Source of the DNA: G963704535 sp963704535 | GTDB lineage: Bacteria; Chloroflexota; Chloroflexia; Chloroflexales; Roseiflexaceae | Assembly (NCBI GenBank): GCA_963704535.1 | Contig: OY969916.1 | Location: 9,672,001-9,736,000 of the forward strand | Direction: 5' to 3' | Length of the DNA: 64,000 nt | Part shown: one piece after another, positions 8,965-18,995 of the stretch | Layout: each line of letters starts with the position of its first letter | Position numbering within the stretch: position 1 is the first letter of the stretch | Made by a program: the position numbers and the translations under genes | The notes under the pieces: model-generated | The model's input: the letters and a program-made list of their open reading frames with translations, nothing else | Database searches by the model: none | What the model was told of the DNA's origin: nothing

Positions 8965-10213
8965 CTATTGTCGGAGCGTGTAGGCTATCCCGCTTTGTAA
9001 AGTACTACGGGTGATAATGTGGTCGAGCTGGATTCCAGAGCCCAACCAGCGCTTGCGCGACCTCAGGGCGAATCCCGACCAGCATGACCTCAGTTCCCAG
9101 GAGCTTGGCCGTTTGGACGACTTGGATGAAGCCATGGGCGACTTGTCGGTCCACGACTGGGATACCTGTGATATCCAGAATCAGGTATCGTGCCGGTGCC
9201 CGCTCGATTGCCCGTAGGGCTTGTTCTTGCACCAGTCGCAACCGCCCGCTATCGAGCGCGCCCACTAATGGCATAACCATTGTCGTCTCCGTCAGCGGCA
9301 AGATCGGGACACTCATCTCGCGTATCACCGTTCGCTGTTCCTCAATAGTCGCTAATTGGGCAGCCAGTGCGGCGTGGGCCGCTTCGGCCTCGGTCCGGGC
9401 GCTGTTCGCGGTGTTGATCTGCTGTTCCAGATGGCGTGTCTGCTGCCCGAGCGTTGCCGTCATCGTGTTGAAGTTCCGTTGTAAGGTGCCGATCTCGTCG
9501 TCGTTCGTGACGCGCACGACTTGATCGAGATCGCCATTGGCAATCGACGTGGTGGCTGCCGATAAATTTGAAATCGGCTGAATAATATACCGGCGGAGCA
9601 TTAGGAGCGCCCCAATAGGCAGCAGCAGGCTCAAGCCGAGAACGACGCTGATACTGGCCAGGCTTGCTCGCAGTCGCGATGTGACCGTCCCAACCACTGT
9701 TGTTGTATCCTCCGCCAGGATCGCATCGACATCTTCTTCCAGTTGAGCGAGAGCCGCTTCGAGTTCCTCCAGGGTGGTAACTGTGTGCTCGCGCTGCTCG
9801 ACATCAGCCGTCCTTAGTCCTGCGATCAGCTGTTCTATCGTCTCGAGCAAGGTGCGCCGCTGCTCATGCAGGCGGGTGTACTCGACAGCCAGCTCTCGAT
9901 TAAATTCGTCGAAGTTCATGTTCGCGGGATCGAGCGCCTCTAACGCCGTTTTCGCCTCGGCCAGCGCCTCTTGTGCTTCCTCAAATTCGCCTTCTTCATC
10001 ATTGAGCGCGAACACTTTTGCCTCGCCGATCGCCCTGGTCGTCGCAACTTTGAATTGCCCAACCAACTTCGTCTGGGTGATGGTGGATTCGGCAAGGTGC
10101 GAGGCGCTGTCACGCAGCACCAGGGTGCTGGTGATGGTGACGGCGGCAGCTATGGCAAGCGGCACCAGGCAGGCCAGCACCGCTAGAGCGACTTTCGTGG
10201 TCATGGTTCGCAT
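8965..10213 (-). CDS. Membrane HAMP-STAS sensor (RsbR-like), frameshifted near its end
   Basis: Repaired length 415 residues. A membrane helix at ~8-30, a helical sensor region (~30-175), a second membrane helix (~184-206), a HAMP linker (IIQPISNLSAATTSIANGDL), a coiled coil, and a C-terminal STAS domain (~295-415; YLILDITGIPVVD). STAS-RsbR proteins act in stressosome-like partner switching, so this may be a membrane-anchored input for a sigma-factor or anti-anti-sigma circuit. In the given sequence the frame ends as VGLWNPARPHYHP at 9005. Dropping one base next to GATTC at 9031-9037 gives the expected STAS ending VGLGIQLDHIITRSTLQSG and a stop at 8965-8967. Confidence 0.8.
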
Positions 10214-10367
10214 ATCAAAGCCTTCCGTGATTGAGTGGATAGGGAATTAGGGAAATATCCCATATATACAAAGCCTCGGCGCTGGTATCATGACAATGTA
10301 CATGCTTTCCCCTACTCAAGCAAGAGGCTCATCGGTCCCATGCGAGCGAAGTACTCAAAGGTTCATA

Positions 10368-10460
10368 TATAGCAAACCTATTTGAGTTGTAAATGTGGGT
10401 GGGCTTTTCTGTGGGGGCTTCCCCCACACCCCCTTTTACAACTCATTTAGGAACGCTATA
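10368..10460. repeat. Miniature inverted-repeat element, subfamily B
   Basis: 93 bp with ~26-bp imperfect terminal repeats (TATAGCAAACCTATTTGAG at the left; TATAGCGTTCCTAAATGAG reading inwards at the right) around GTGGGGGCTTCCCCCAC. It lies upstream of the DinB gene. The rest of 10214-10525 shows nothing certain. Confidence 0.75.
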
Positions 10461-10525
10461 TCACAGAGAGGTTGCCCACATTCGGTTATACTACGCCTGC
10501 ACAACATGTACAGGAGGAGGCCACC

Positions 10526-11002
10526 ATGACCGATCTCAAAACTCGTGAGGGGCTGCTGGGGGCGCTTGAGCAGGAGCGTGCCGCGCTGCTGGAGCTATTG
10601 CCGCGCTTCGAGGATGAGCAGTGGCGCACGACGGCGCGCGCCGACGGCTGGACCGCCCACGACATCGCGATGCACCTGGCCAACTCGAATTACGGCTTGG
10701 CGCTGATGGTGCTGGGCGAGATCGAGCCGCCGCTGAAGCTGGATGAAGCGACCGGCTGGATGTCCAACCTGGACGAGCTCAACGAGCAGCGCCGCCAGAA
10801 GAACACCACGCTGCCCCGCGAGAAGGTGCTGAGTCGCATGGACAGCTCCTTCGGGCACGCGCGCCGCGCGATCGAGGGCACCGACGATATGGAGGCCCCC
10901 GGCCCCTACGGCCCGGTCCATACCAAGGGCCAGTGGCTGCGCCGAATGGTCGGGCACGCCCAGGAGCACCGCCGCGATCTGGAGCAACTGCTCGGAGCGT
11001 GA
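10526..11002 (+). CDS. DinB-like / mycothiol-maleylpyruvate-isomerase-fold protein
   Basis: 158 residues from the ATG at 10526, chosen over an upstream ATG because AGGAGGAGG lies 6 nt before it. The sequence has the four-helix DinB pattern: DGWTAHDIAMHLANSNY (first metal-ligand histidine region) and a C-terminal GHAQEHRRDLEQL with two histidines. DinB-superfamily enzymes are typically metal-dependent thiol-S-transferases or hydrolases; the substrate here is unknown. Cytoplasmic. It is followed by a perfect 30-nt palindrome that may end transcription. Confidence 0.8.
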   Translation: MTDLKTREGLLGALEQERAALLELLPRFEDEQWRTTARADGWTAHDIAMHLANSNYGLALMVLGEIEPPLKLDEATGWMSNLDELNEQRRQKNTTLPREKVLSRMDSSFGHARRAIEGTDDMEAPGPYGPVHTKGQWLRRMVGHAQEHRRDLEQLLGA

Positions 11003-11106
11003 GGGGGTGACGTGGTCGTCCCAGCCAATCTCCGCAAAACTGCATGGACCCGCGATAGGGGACACTGGCAATTCGAGAGAAACGCGCTCACACGAAGCTC
11101 CAAAAG

Positions 11107-11136
11107 CGCCCCGCCACGTCGCGACGTGGCGGGGCG
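11107..11136. terminator. Perfect 30-nt GC palindrome between convergent genes
   Basis: CGCCCCGCCACGTCG is followed directly by its exact reverse complement. It sits between the DinB gene and the convergent gene ending at 11187. There is no U tract, so termination or transcript protection is only inferred. Confidence 0.5.
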
Positions 11137-11186
11137 GAATCGAGACAAGACACGAGCAGCCTTGGGCGGACGGTGTCTACCCCCGC

Positions 11187-13085
11187 CTACGGCTCGAAGA
11201 AGAACGCGATCGGCAGGGCCTGCTCGCCATTCACCTGCCCGCCGCCTGTGTGCCGCCGTGATTGGGCACTGAGGATGACGATGTAGGTGCATTTGTGCAT
11301 GGGCACAGGCAAATTCAAGTCAGACCGATTGATGCTGACGATGGCCGGGTTGGTGTTGCCATTGAGCGGGAGGCGCGCAGGCGGCACCGCTGGCGGCTCC
11401 GGGTCGTTCAGGTGATGGTTGTAAGAGAGGTTGTTACTGTAGATGTGGATGTCGGCAGATTGCAGGTGCGGGTGATAGACAGTGTACGCCACATGCGCGC
11501 TGCCGTGGATCACGCCGCAGGCGTTATTGCCGTCAATGTGCTCCTTCATCGCCACCTTCAGGAAAATGGGGTTGTTGTTGACGATCATCGAGTTGAGCAC
11601 CTTGCCGCTGCCGGGCAAGGACGCGAGGGTCGCCGCGTTGCGCGTTTCGAAGCGGAGCGACATCTTCTCAATCGGGATGTAATTGGCTAGCGGCACGGGC
11701 TGGCCACTACTGGCCACACCGTCGGGCACGTTGGTAGCGGTCGGCAGCGCCTCGGTGTTAATGCGCATGAGGTTGCCGTTCGGGATCCAGCCGAAGAGCG
11801 GGATGTCCAGCGGATTGCGGCCCAGTTCGACGAAGCGGTTCTCGATCACCTTATTGATGTTCAGCCAGCCGTCCGCGCTCAAGTCGGACTGCACAGCGGT
11901 GATGGGGATGGTTTCAGTGGCAAACGGCGACAGACTGACCACACGCCACAGGTCGCCCATTTCCGTCGTCGCGAACAGGTCTTTGTCGGCCACCGGGCCA
12001 GCGCCAACGGTGCGCGTGAAGGTACCTACCGCGAGCGCGGCGGCGGTGTTTGCAGCGGTCGTGTTGCCCACTAGGAAGCGATACTCGATCGGGTCGCCGC
12101 TAGCTGTCGTGCGTGGCACACCGCCGCGCATGGCCGGCTTACCGGTCAACACGAACTTTGCCGCAGTGGTGTAGCCATCAGCATCGAAGTCGTTGAGGGC
12201 GACCGACGAGTCAGGAATCAGGAAGGCCGTGCCGACGCAAATCCAGGCGCTCGGCATTGTGTCGCCGTCGCCGCCGCCGGGCAGCTCGACACAGAGCCTG
12301 ACACACGTACATGGCCCGCTGTCACAGCGCCCTGGTGTGCGCCCCACGCTCGGGTCCTCGGCCAGCAGCGTCGTGCCGCCCGAGTCCTTGACCTCGAAGT
12401 AGATGTCCGGGCCGCCGAAAAGCTCAATATCAATGATGGTACCCTGGCGAAAGGCATCGCCGAGGTAATCGATGCGGAAGATGCCGAGGCTGTTGGTGAC
12501 ACCCTCGCCGAGCATGTCGCTCTGTGTGAAGTCGACGTCGCGCGCGATGACCGTCACATTGCCGAGGGGCTGGTCGGTGTCGCAGGTGGCGACGCGGCCG
12601 GCCACCGTCCAGACATCGGCCAGGTGCTTGAGCTTGCACCAGATCACGGACGGGATGAACAGCTTGAGATACCACGTCTCGCGCGCACGCTCCGGCGCGT
12701 AGGTGCCGAGGAACAAGCAGACGCGGGGTGTCAGCGGTCGCAGCTCGCCCTTCGGGCCGGGCACGCTGTTGAGACAGACATAGATATCGAGCAACTCGCC
12801 CTGATACCTGGGATCATCCAGGCAGATCAATCCGTTCTCGTCAGTCCGTCCCTGGATTACGTTCTGCGCCGCCGCGAGCTGCTGCATCTCGTCTTCGCTG
12901 GCGGTTCGGAGGACGCGTTTCGCATCCCCACGTTCCACGTCCGAGGGGTTAGCCGTCGGCTCTTTCTCGCCCGAGCGGACGGCGAAGATTTCGGCGTTGG
13001 GGATACGATCGTAGACGCCAAGATCGGCGCAGATGACGCCATAGAGATAGCCGCTGATCGGGCACACTTTGATGGATTCACTCAT
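11187..13085 (-). CDS. Large protein of unknown function with transthyretin/carboxypeptidase-regulatory-like segments
   Basis: 632 residues without a signal peptide or membrane helix. WTVAGRVATCDTDQPLGNVT (~residues 159-178) followed by TNSLGIFRIDY is the pattern of carboxypeptidase-regulatory-like beta-sandwich domains. A cysteine-rich stretch (RCDSGPCTCVRLCVELPG, ~256-273) may bind metal or form disulfides. The C-terminal ~170 residues include HGSAHVAYTVYHPHLQSAD. I do not recognise the family as a whole. ACTCCTTTA-type leader sequence and the probable ribosome-binding site lie in a 65-bp unit that is present twice upstream (13086-13215). Confidence 0.7.
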   Translation of the reverse strand: MSESIKVCPISGYLYGVICADLGVYDRIPNAEIFAVRSGEKEPTANPSDVERGDAKRVLRTASEDEMQQLAAAQNVIQGRTDENGLICLDDPRYQGELLDIYVCLNSVPGPKGELRPLTPRVCLFLGTYAPERARETWYLKLFIPSVIWCKLKHLADVWTVAGRVATCDTDQPLGNVTVIARDVDFTQSDMLGEGVTNSLGIFRIDYLGDAFRQGTIIDIELFGGPDIYFEVKDSGGTTLLAEDPSVGRTPGRCDSGPCTCVRLCVELPGGGDGDTMPSAWICVGTAFLIPDSSVALNDFDADGYTTAAKFVLTGKPAMRGGVPRTTASGDPIEYRFLVGNTTAANTAAALAVGTFTRTVGAGPVADKDLFATTEMGDLWRVVSLSPFATETIPITAVQSDLSADGWLNINKVIENRFVELGRNPLDIPLFGWIPNGNLMRINTEALPTATNVPDGVASSGQPVPLANYIPIEKMSLRFETRNAATLASLPGSGKVLNSMIVNNNPIFLKVAMKEHIDGNNACGVIHGSAHVAYTVYHPHLQSADIHIYSNNLSYNHHLNDPEPPAVPPARLPLNGNTNPAIVSINRSDLNLPVPMHKCTYIVILSAQSRRHTGGGQVNGEQALPIAFFFEP

Positions 13086-13215
13086 GATGATTACTCCTTT
13101 ACTGGCTGATACGTTGCAAGATGCGTTCTAACGTGAAAATAGGGGAGTTTGATGATTACTCCTTTACTGGCTGATACGTTGCAAGATGCGTTCTAACGTG
13201 AAAATAGGGGAGTTT
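13086..13215. repeat. Perfect 65-bp tandem duplication in the leader of the 13085 gene
   Basis: Positions 13086-13150 and 13151-13215 are identical. The unit includes the sequence just before the start codon of the minus-strand gene and the first bases of a subfamily A inverted repeat. Confidence 0.9.
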
Positions 13216-13258
13216 GAGGGGGCTGCCCCTCAAGAAAAGCCCTCCCACATTTTCATTG
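13199..13258. repeat. Miniature inverted-repeat element, subfamily A
   Basis: The core is GAGTTTGAGGGGGCTGCCCC followed by TCAAGAAAAGCC. Its left edge has been copied with the 65-bp duplication. The octamer-like GTCATCTTGTCAC at 13370-13384 follows before the next gene. Confidence 0.7.
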
Positions 13259-13395
13259 CTGTGTGTGAGGCGCAGCCTCATAGGATGACTAATATGATCA
13301 ACGTTTATTGATTGCACTATTGGGATCATCTTTTGTCTCGAAATCACGCTGCGTACGTCTGCGTTATCTTGTCATCTTGTCACCGTGAGGCTGAT

Positions 13396-14080
13396 ATGGC
13401 GCATCTGTTGACCCCCGATCGCGACGCTGCGATGCGTGTCTACTACGACCAGCGTGCCGACGAGTATGATCAGTGGTACTTGCGAGAGGGGCGCTTCGCC
13501 GGCCGGCCGGAGGCCGAGCGCTGGCATGTCGAGGTCGCGCTGCTGCGGGAGCGCGTGGCCGGCTTCGGACACGGGCGGCTGCTGGAGGTCGCCGCCGGCA
13601 CCGGCTGGTGGAACTCGGCACCTGGCCCAACGCGCCGCAGTGGTCACCCTCGACTACGCGCCGGCGATGCTGGGCCAGTGTCGCGACCGGCTCCACCAGC
13701 AGGGGCAGCAGGCCGGGCTGGTGCGTGGCGACGCCTACGCGCTGCCGCTCGCCTCGGCCTGCGTCGATTGCTGCTTCTTCGGCTTCTGGCTCAGCCACGT
13801 GCCCTACGCCCGCCTCCCGCGCTTCCTCGGCGAGCTGCGCCGGGTCGTTCGCTGGGGTGGCCAGGTCATGGTGGTGGACAGCGCGCCGTCCGAGCCGGGC
13901 CAGCAACCTGGCGTCGAGTTCCTCCACGAGCGCATTCTCAACGACGGCTCGCGCCACCAGGTGCTCAAGATCCTGCACACGCCCGAGACAATCGGTCGCG
14001 CGCTGGCGCCACTCGGCCAGGTCGTGGAGACGTGGAGCACCGGGAGATTCTTTACCGGGGCAGTGGTGGAGGTCGAGTGA
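13396..14080 (+). CDS. Class I SAM-dependent methyltransferase, frameshifted
   Basis: Repaired length 227 residues. YYDQRADEYDQWYLREGRF at the N-terminus is typical of small-molecule methyltransferases. Motif I is LLEVAAGTGWWT (~residues 58-70), followed by VVTLDYAPAMLGQ (motif II acidic residue) and GDAYALPLASACVD. The acceptor is unknown. In the given sequence GGTGGAACTCGGCA (GAACTC at 13611-13616) breaks the frame; the expected GGTGGACTCGGCA restores GWWTRHLAQ. The start ATG at 13396 matches the beginning of the conserved sequence; no strong Shine-Dalgarno is visible. It converges on the 14281 gene, with a strong terminator between. Confidence 0.75.
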
Positions 14081-14095
14081 CGGCTGCTACTACCT

Positions 14096-14172
14096 CTTTA
14101 CAATGTAGGTGGGGGGAGACTGAGGGGGCAGCCCCTCAAACCCCCTTTTTTTCCAGAACTGTAAAGTTCCAA
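14096..14172. repeat. Miniature inverted-repeat element, subfamily A (reverse orientation)
   Basis: Outer inverted ends TTTACAATG...CTGTAAAG surround GACTGAGGGGGCAGCCCCTC. It lies just after the methyltransferase gene. Confidence 0.7.
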
Positions 14173-14189
14173 AGAACCTTGTCATAGAA

Positions 14190-14223
14190 AAGGCGGCGCT
14201 TCCTGTTAGGGAAGCGCCGCCTT
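14190..14223. terminator. Bidirectional intrinsic terminator
   Basis: AAGGCGGCGCTTCC (14190-14203) and its exact complement (14210-14223) pair over 14 bp with flanking A and T residues, between two convergent genes. Confidence 0.75.
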
Positions 14224-14252
14224 GGTATGGGTGGCCGAACGTGCGCGCTACG

Positions 14253-14283
14253 CAACGCGCATCACGTTTCGCGTTTCACGCTA
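14253..14283. repeat. Heptamer-type array (CACGTTT/CACGTTTCACG)
   Basis: CATCACGTTTCGCGTTTCACG repeats a seven-base word also found at 44155-44180. It overlaps the stop end of the 14281 gene. Confidence 0.55.
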
Positions 14284-14784
14284 CGGGGTCTTCGAGATAT
14301 CGTCATCCAGCCTGGTCGTCTCGCCGGTCGCCGCCGCCTCGCGCTCGATCGGCACCTGCTGCGTCGGGCCGCCGACCGGCGGCGGGCTGCCGGCCTGGTC
14401 GGGCCGGTCGGTCTCAAGCTTCTCGACTAGGTGCCGCAGGCGGTCGTTGACCTGGGCGATACCGGCCACGATCGTCTCCTGGATGTCGTTGACGAGCTTG
14501 CTCTCTTTGGCCTGGTGGATCGCCTGGCGTCCGCGCTCCTCGGCCTGCTGGACGCGCGGGTTGGTCTGCAAGTTCTTCACCGCGTGGTGTACCTGGGATG
14601 TCAACTCGCGTACGCCGCCGGCCAGGTCGCGCTGGAGTTGCTTGGCCCGGTCGCTCTCGATCATCGCGCGGAACGCGGCCTCAAGCTGCTGGCCCATCTC
14701 GCGCAGCTCGACGGTCAGATCCGGCTCATCCTTATCTTGGTTCGGTCCCGGTGGTGGGGTGTTGCGGGTCGTGTCATCACTCAT
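14281..14784 (-). CDS. Conserved helical (coiled-coil) protein of unknown function
   Basis: 167 residues. A charged, proline-rich start is followed by a long helical stretch (about residues 22-130) with heptad-like hydrophobic spacing (LREMGQQLEAAFRAMIESD, IAQVNDRLRHLVEKLE), then a disordered tail rich in P, T and D. There is no signal peptide. GAGGAGG precedes the ATG. I do not recognise a named family; a cytoplasmic structural or stress-type protein is conceivable but not shown. It is divergent from cysK, separated by two miniature inverted repeats. Confidence 0.7.
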   Translation of the reverse strand: MSDDTTRNTPPPGPNQDKDEPDLTVELREMGQQLEAAFRAMIESDRAKQLQRDLAGGVRELTSQVHHAVKNLQTNPRVQQAEERGRQAIHQAKESKLVNDIQETIVAGIAQVNDRLRHLVEKLETDRPDQAGSPPPVGGPTQQVPIEREAAATGETTRLDDDISKTP

Positions 14785-14855
14785 GAGCTTCCTCCTCTAT
14801 ACTGACTCGAGCGGAGGTCAGCCGCCAAACGGCGCCCCCAAATCGTCGTTGGTAG

Positions 14856-15045
14856 TATAGCGTTCCTAAATGAGTTGTAAAAGGGGGTGTGGGGGAAGCC
14901 CCCACAAAAATCCCTTCCCACTTTTACAACCCTAACGAGAAAAGGGGGAGTTTGAGGGGGGGTCGCCCCTCAAGAATAACCCCACCCACATTTTCACCCG
15001 CGGTTGTGCTCGCCGCGAGTATGGAAGTCTGACAGGAATGCTATA
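14856..15045. repeat. Composite of a subfamily B and a subfamily A inverted repeat
   Basis: The left end TATAGCGTTCCTAAATGAG belongs to a B element (core GTGGGGGAAGCCCCCAC, to ~14930). It is followed at once by an A element (core TTTGAGGGGGGGTCGCCCCTC). The right end AGGAATGCTATA (15034-15045) matches the left end inverted, so the two may have been inserted one inside the other. Confidence 0.7.
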
Positions 15046-15097
15046 TGGATTGGACGTTGGGCGGCGCGGCGTGGTTGCGCCTATTGTACCACTGTTC

Positions 15098-15126
15098 TTG
15101 ACGAAGTGGAGCGCCGTACATACAAT
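15098..15126 (+). promoter_or_regulatory. Sigma-70-type promoter of cysK
   Basis: TTGACG (15098-15103), exactly 17 nt, then TACAAT (15121-15126), about 45 nt before the cysK ATG. Five of six bases match the consensus in each box. Confidence 0.75.
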
Positions 15127-15171
15127 AGCGGGAACTTGATTGACAAACATAACAACCTGATGAGGGGAACT

Positions 15172-16105
<934 letters not shown>

Positions 16106-16117
16106 GACAGGTTCTAG

Positions 16118-16180
16118 GAAAAAGGGGGAGACTGAGGGGGCTGCCCCCTCAGTCTCCCCCTCTCACATTGTAAAATCGCG
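16118..16180. repeat. Miniature inverted-repeat element, subfamily A
   Basis: GGGGGAGACTGAGGGGGCTG is followed by its complement and TCTCACATTGTAAA. It starts 13 bp after the cysK stop and could act as its terminator. Confidence 0.75.
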
Positions 16181-16295
16181 TTTTGCAAGAAATACCAATT
16201 GGTGTTACAGTAGAGCCACTTTCGTGCTACAGTAGCGCCAATAGTGTAGGCGGTTCGCCGCGCCCAGGGTATCGCGCAGGTGGGCCGCAGTTCGT

Positions 16296-16315
16296 CGCCG
16301 CGCGGTCGCGCGGCG
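16296..16315. repeat. GC hairpin in the 16.1-16.5 kb gap
   Basis: CGCCGCGCG and CGCGCGGCG pair around GT. The gap also holds a short direct repeat (TTACAGTAGAGCC / CTACAGTAGCGCC, ~16204-16232). No gene is evident between 16181 and 16525. Confidence 0.5.
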
Positions 16316-16525
16316 GATGCTCCCGCGTCTACATACGCACCCTCGCAACCTAAATCATCGCCCGCGCACCATCTTCGCGTCCTGCGTCCTTGCCGGTGTG
16401 GCGATGCCGCGTTTCTCGCCTGATACGACGTTGTAGAAAGGAGGGATTCGGCCAGGACGACTTCCACGGTTTCCTATCCACGCTCGGATTCGCGCTCATG
16501 TCATATGACAGGAGGACCTCCGTCT

Positions 16526-17941
16526 ATGCGAACTCGACTGACTGCGACCTTGATGCTGGTCGCTATGCTGATTCTCGCCGCTTGTGGTGGTGGGGCCACG
16601 CCGGCCGCCGCACCGACCACGGCGCCCGCCGCCGACGCTCCGACCGCCGCGCCCGCCGCTGTAGCCCCGACCACGGCGCCCGCCGCCGACGCGCCCACCG
16701 CCGCGCCCGCCGCAGATGCCCCGACCCAAGTGCCCGCCGCCCAGCCTTCCGGCGAAAAAGTCACCCTGACGATCGAAAGCTGGCGCAACGACGACCTCAA
16801 GATCTGGGAGGATACGATCATCCCGGCGTTCGAGGCCAAGAACCCCAATATCGACGTGGTCTTCGCGCCCACCGCGCCGACCGAGTACAACGCCGCGCTG
16901 AACTCCAAGCTGGAGGGCGGCAGCGCCGGCGACCTGATCACCTGCCGCCCGTTCGACGCCTCGCTGGCGCTGTTCCAGGGTAATTACCTGGCCCCGCTGA
17001 CCGATCTGCCCGGCCTGGAGAACTTCGGCGACGTGGCCAAGAGCGCCTGGATCACCGACGACGGTAAGACGGTCTTCTGCGTGCCGATGGCCTCGGTCAT
17101 CCACGGCTTCATCTACAACCAGGACGCCTTCGACAAGCTGGGCCTCCAGCCGCCCACGACCCAGGAAGAGTTTTTGCAGGCGCTGGAGAAGATCAAGCAG
17201 GACGGCACCTACATCCCGTTGGCGATGGGCACCGCCGACCAGTGGGAGGCCGCCACGATGGGCTTCCAGAATATCGGCCCGAACTACTGGAAGGGTGAGG
17301 AGGGCCGCCAGTCGCTGATCAAGGGTACGGCCAAGCTCTCTGACGCGCCGTACGTCGAGAGCTTCAAGGCGCTGGAATCCTGGAAGCCGTACCTGCCGCC
17401 GGGCTTCGAGGCCCAGAAGTACCCTGACTCGCAGAGCATGTTCACCCTCGGTCGGGCCGCGATCTACCCGGCCGGGTCGTGGGAGATCGCCCTATTCAAC
17501 GAGCAGGCCAAGTTCAAGATGGGCGCGTTCCTGCCGCCGGTGTCCAAGGCCGGCGACGAGTGCTTCATCAGCGACCACACCGACATCGCCATGGGCATGA
17601 ACGCCGGCTCCAAGCACCCGGCCGAGGCCAAGGCGTTCCTGGAGTGGATGACCACTGCCGAGTTCGCCGAGCTGTACAGCAACGCGCTGCCCGGCTTCTT
17701 CACGCTGTCGAACCACAAGCTTGAGCTGAAGGACCCGCTGGCCAACCAGTTCCTGGGCTGGCGGCAGACCTGCAAGTCCACCATCCGCAACTCGTACCAG
17801 ATCCTCTCGCGCGGCGAGCCGAACCTGGAGAACGAGCTGTGGCGCCTGAGCGCCGGCGTGCTCAACGGCACCGTCACGCCCGAGCAGGCCGGGCAAGAGG
17901 CCCAAGCCGGGCTGGAGAAGTGGTACAAGCCGACCCCGTAG
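16526..17941 (+). CDS. ABC transporter solute-binding lipoprotein (carbohydrate type)
   Basis: 471 residues. A lipoprotein signal peptide ends in LILAACGGG, so the cysteine is the lipidation site. An A/P/T-rich linker (~residues 25-75, repeats of TAAPAADAP) spaces the binding domain from the membrane. The rest is a family 1 extracellular solute-binding protein with VTLTIESWRNDDLKIWED and an RAAIYPAGSWE segment typical of sugar binders. ATG at 16526 is chosen because AGGAGG is 10 nt upstream. The two permeases follow directly; the ATPase is not in the window and is probably shared. The sugar is unknown. Confidence 0.9.
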   Translation: MRTRLTATLMLVAMLILAACGGGATPAAAPTTAPAADAPTAAPAAVAPTTAPAADAPTAAPAADAPTQVPAAQPSGEKVTLTIESWRNDDLKIWEDTIIPAFEAKNPNIDVVFAPTAPTEYNAALNSKLEGGSAGDLITCRPFDASLALFQGNYLAPLTDLPGLENFGDVAKSAWITDDGKTVFCVPMASVIHGFIYNQDAFDKLGLQPPTTQEEFLQALEKIKQDGTYIPLAMGTADQWEAATMGFQNIGPNYWKGEEGRQSLIKGTAKLSDAPYVESFKALESWKPYLPPGFEAQKYPDSQSMFTLGRAAIYPAGSWEIALFNEQAKFKMGAFLPPVSKAGDECFISDHTDIAMGMNAGSKHPAEAKAFLEWMTTAEFAELYSNALPGFFTLSNHKLELKDPLANQFLGWRQTCKSTIRNSYQILSRGEPNLENELWRLSAGVLNGTVTPEQAGQEAQAGLEKWYKPTP

Positions 17942-18050
17942 TCCGTGACAAGATGAGGGGTGACAAGGTGAGGTGTGAAGGAGACACAAATCCAATCACT
18001 CTATCACCTTGTCACCTTGTCACCTTGTCACCCTGTCACCTTGTCAGCGG
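17942..18050. repeat. Octamer array (TTGTCACC)n with inverted partner
   Basis: GACAAGATGAGGGGTGACAAGG on the left can pair with the CACCTTGTCACCTTGTCACC array on the right, giving an imperfect hairpin in the gap between the binding protein and the first permease. The array ends 10 nt before the GTG start of the permease. Confidence 0.75.
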
Positions 18051-18059
18051 AGAAACGCC

Positions 18060-18983
18060 GTGCGACAGCAAGCCAACCGCAAGCCCTTCCCGACCCACAT
18101 CGTGGTGTTCCTGGCGCCTGCCGTCGTCGTCTACACGATCTTTATGGTCTACCCGCTGGTGGACTCGCTGCGACTGAGCTTCTTCACCCAGGATGCCCAG
18201 CGGGTCGAGTCGTTCGCGGGCTTGCAGAACTACACGCGCCTGCTGACCGACCCGCTCTGGGCGCCGCGCTTCTGGGGCGCGCTTCGCAACAACCTGGTTT
18301 TCTTCCTCGTGCATATGCTGGTGCAGAACCCGCTCGGGCTGCTGCTGGCGGCGCTGCTCTGCCGGCCCGGCCGCAGATGGACGATCTACCGCACCCTGAT
18401 CTTCACCCCGACGCTGCTTTCGGTGGTGATCATCGGCTTTATCTGGCAGCTGATCCTGAACCCGCTCTGGGGCATCGCCCAGAGCGCGCTCAAGGCGGTC
18501 GGGCTGGGCCTGCTCTTCAAGCCGTGGCTGGGCCTGCCGGAGACGGCGCTGATCACGCTATCGCTGATCTCGGTTTGGCAGTTCGTCGGCATCCCGATGA
18601 TGCTGTTCTACGCCGCGCTGCTCGGCATCCCCGACGAGCTGACCGAGGCCGCCCGCGTGGATGGCGCGACGCCCTGGAATGTGTTCTGGCAGGTCAAGTT
18701 TCCGCTGCTGCTGCCCACGGTCGGGATCGTGAGCATTCTGACGTTCGTCGGCAACTTCAACGCCTTCGACCTGATCTATACGGTGAAGGGCGCGCTGGCC
18801 GGGCCGAACTTCGCGACCGATCTCATGGGCACCCTGTTCTACCGGACCTTCTTCGGCTTCCAGCTCCAGCTCGGCAATCCCACCATGGGCGCGACGGTCG
18901 CGGCGATGATGTTTCTGATCATCCTCGTCGGCGTCCTGCTGTTTGGGCTCTGGCAGCGCCGGGTGCCGGTCTACGAGCTTTGA
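18060..18983 (+). CDS. Sugar ABC transporter permease (MalF/UgpA type)
   Basis: 307 residues from GTG at 18060, preferred because GGAG lies 7 nt upstream and the upstream frame is only repeat sequence. Six membrane helices are predicted, starting with VVFLAPAVVVYTIFMVYPLV. The EAA loop that docks the ATPase is visible as ELTEAARVDGATPWNVFWQV. It pairs with the next permease to form the membrane channel for the sugar delivered by the lipoprotein upstream. Confidence 0.9.
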   Translation: MRQQANRKPFPTHIVVFLAPAVVVYTIFMVYPLVDSLRLSFFTQDAQRVESFAGLQNYTRLLTDPLWAPRFWGALRNNLVFFLVHMLVQNPLGLLLAALLCRPGRRWTIYRTLIFTPTLLSVVIIGFIWQLILNPLWGIAQSALKAVGLGLLFKPWLGLPETALITLSLISVWQFVGIPMMLFYAALLGIPDELTEAARVDGATPWNVFWQVKFPLLLPTVGIVSILTFVGNFNAFDLIYTVKGALAGPNFATDLMGTLFYRTFFGFQLQLGNPTMGATVAAMMFLIILVGVLLFGLWQRRVPVYEL

Positions 18984-18995
18984 CGGGAGATCGCG

